A stretch of 32,623 nucleotides of DNA from JAYFRC01 sp034926415 (GTDB lineage Bacteria > Bacillota > Clostridia > Oscillospirales > Oscillospiraceae). Numbering within the stretch: position 1 is the first letter of the stretch; each line of letters starts with the position of its first letter. Below the pieces are notes generated by a model, which had not been told where the DNA came from, did no database searches, and was given only the letters and a program-made list of their open reading frames with translations. Below are positions 31,647-32,623 of this stretch, in pieces. The translations under genes and the position numbers were made by a program. Location of the stretch: positions 1-32,623 of the forward strand of contig JAYFRC010000080.1 in NCBI GenBank assembly GCA_034926415.1. Reading direction: 5' to 3'.

Positions 31647-32365
31647 GGCGTTTGCTCCTTATCATTATTTGCTTTATTGATTGCGCGCATACGCTCGGCC
31701 TGCGAGGGGCGAAGATAAGTCGGAAGCAGCGCGTCCGCGGACACGGTTTTTCCCGCCTGTGTCAGCTCATATGCCGCCAGCGCGACGCCGGCCGCGTCCT
31801 GGAGCCTGAGCTGCCGCGGCGCGAGGGAACAGGGTATGCCTTTTGCCGCGAGCGCATCGAAACATATCTGTGCTCCGCAGCCGACGATGACCTTTGGGCT
31901 GCCGTCGCCCTCGAGCTCTTCCGCGAGAGCCGCGGCAGCAATGGCGCGGTCTGGAGTCAGCCTGACGGGGCGTCCGTCCGCAGAATCGAAAACGGAAGAG
32001 TATATCTGGTTTCGCCGGGCGTCCATGGCGCAGATTATCTTCATATTCATATGCGCGACGTTCCATGCCATTCCCTCGAGCGTCGACACCGGGCAGCACG
32101 GTTTCTGCTCTGCCCACGCTAGCCCCTTGACCGCCGCTATTCCGATGCGAAGGCCGGTAAACGAACCCGGTCCGGCAGCCACCGCGAACACGTCCACGGC
32201 GGACAGAGGTACCTCGCAGTTGCGCAGCATCGATTCGGTCATCGGGAGAAGAGTCCTGCTGTGTGTCAGGCCGGTGGATTGAAACGTGCGGGCGATAATG
32301 TTTCCGTCGTCGAGAAGCGCGGCGGACGCGGCTTTCGACGAGGATTCGAGCGCGAGTATCTTCAT
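31643..32365 (-). CDS. tsaB: tRNA threonylcarbamoyladenosine (t6A) biosynthesis protein TsaB
   Basis: 240 residues. Partner of TsaD in t6A37 modification of ANN-decoding tRNAs; an ASKHA-fold pseudo-protease. Family blocks: MKILALESSSKAASAAL, LTHSRTLLPM, and AAGPGSFTGLRIGIA. ATGA overlaps join it to tsaE upstream and upp downstream. A C-terminal region ending in LRPSQAERMR is typical. In many Bacillota rimI and tsaD follow tsaB; here upp takes that place. Confidence 0.95.
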   Translation of the reverse strand: MKILALESSSKAASAALLDDGNIIARTFQSTGLTHSRTLLPMTESMLRNCEVPLSAVDVFAVAAGPGSFTGLRIGIAAVKGLAWAEQKPCCPVSTLEGMAWNVAHMNMKIICAMDARRNQIYSSVFDSADGRPVRLTPDRAIAAAALAEELEGDGSPKVIVGCGAQICFDALAAKGIPCSLAPRQLRLQDAAGVALAAYELTQAGKTVSADALLPTYLRPSQAERMRAINKANNDKEQTP

Positions 32366-32623
32366 TGCGGTTCCTCCCCGCTTATCTCTATTTTTCTCCA
32401 GACGTCGTTTTCGGCGCAGCGGCTTATCCTGACATATTTCGCCTCCGGGGGCATCGCATCAGAAACGCGTTCGCTCCACTCCACGGCGCACACGCCGCGC
32501 CGGTCGAGATAATCGTCCCAGCCTATGTCGAACAGCGCTTCGGAGGAATCGAGACGGTACATATCGAAATGGAACAGCGGCAGCCGTCCCGGGTATTCGT
32601 TGACGATGGTGAATGTTGGGCTC
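32362..32623 (-). CDS. tsaE: tRNA t6A biosynthesis ATPase TsaE (5' end outside window)
   Basis: The last 86 codons of tsaE. The frame is open to the window edge and starts with SPTFTIVNEYPG, then LPLFHFDMYRLDS, the conserved middle of TsaE. The P-loop half lies beyond the window. TsaE is the ATPase that resets the TsaB-TsaD complex. Overlaps tsaB by 4 bases. Confidence 0.92.
   Translation of the reverse strand, partial: SPTFTIVNEYPGRLPLFHFDMYRLDSSEALFDIGWDDYLDRRGVCAVEWSERVSDAMPPEAKYVRISRCAENDVWRKIEISGEEPQ

Overview
The window looks like a chromosomal segment of a Gram-positive Clostridia member (Bacillota). Reasons: GC-rich DNA with strong Shine-Dalgarno sites and several TTG/GTG starts; S-layer-homology (SLH) surface proteins plus a CsaB-type pyruvyl transferase; an ECF vitamin transporter; and a purine operon whose last two steps are carried by separate AICAR-transformylase and PurO-type IMP cyclohydrolase genes. 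The exact family cannot be fixed from the sequence; a gut or anaerobic Oscillospirales-like organism is a guess.

Layout. 1-1284 is the 3' part of a Na/Pi cotransporter with a PhoU domain. 1432-3039 (-) is a leucine-rich-repeat SLH surface protein. A divergent promoter region at 3040-3540 contains a cobalamin (B12) riboswitch and a strong terminator. These sit in front of a four-gene operon (3541-11363): a 1268-residue SLH-anchored protein combining alpha/alpha-toroid repeats with DUF4430 (transcobalamin C-terminal-like) domains, a DUF4430 lipoprotein, an ECF T subunit, and one polypeptide fusing two ECF ATPase domains to an S component. 11406-12800 holds divergent trxB and trxA. 13142-20013 (+) runs cardiolipin synthase, citrate synthase, a uridine-kinase-like protein, an OGG-type DNA glycosylase, an RlmA-type methyltransferase and a CLC transporter. 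20111-21886 (+) holds a DUF421 protein, one or two small ORFs and a Cys-cluster membrane protein. 21954-28314 (-) is purE-purC-purM-purN-purO-AICARFT-purD, read from high to low coordinates. It has a promoter, a short leader ORF and an attenuator-like terminator in front. 28631-30859 (-) is a GT4-CsaB fusion, and 31008-32623 (-) is tsaE(partial)-tsaB-upp.

The main discovery candidate is the B12-riboswitch operon. Its domain content mirrors animal intrinsic factor/transcobalamin: an alpha/alpha barrel plus a DUF4430-type beta domain. Here these parts are placed on a bacterial cell surface and linked genetically to a lipoprotein and an ECF importer. I infer a surface capture, lipoprotein relay and ECF import route for cobalamin or another corrinoid. 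The CsaB fusion elsewhere in the window would make the wall polymer that SLH domains bind. A second point of interest is the purE leader, which has an 11-codon ORF, an anti-SD segment and a terminator.
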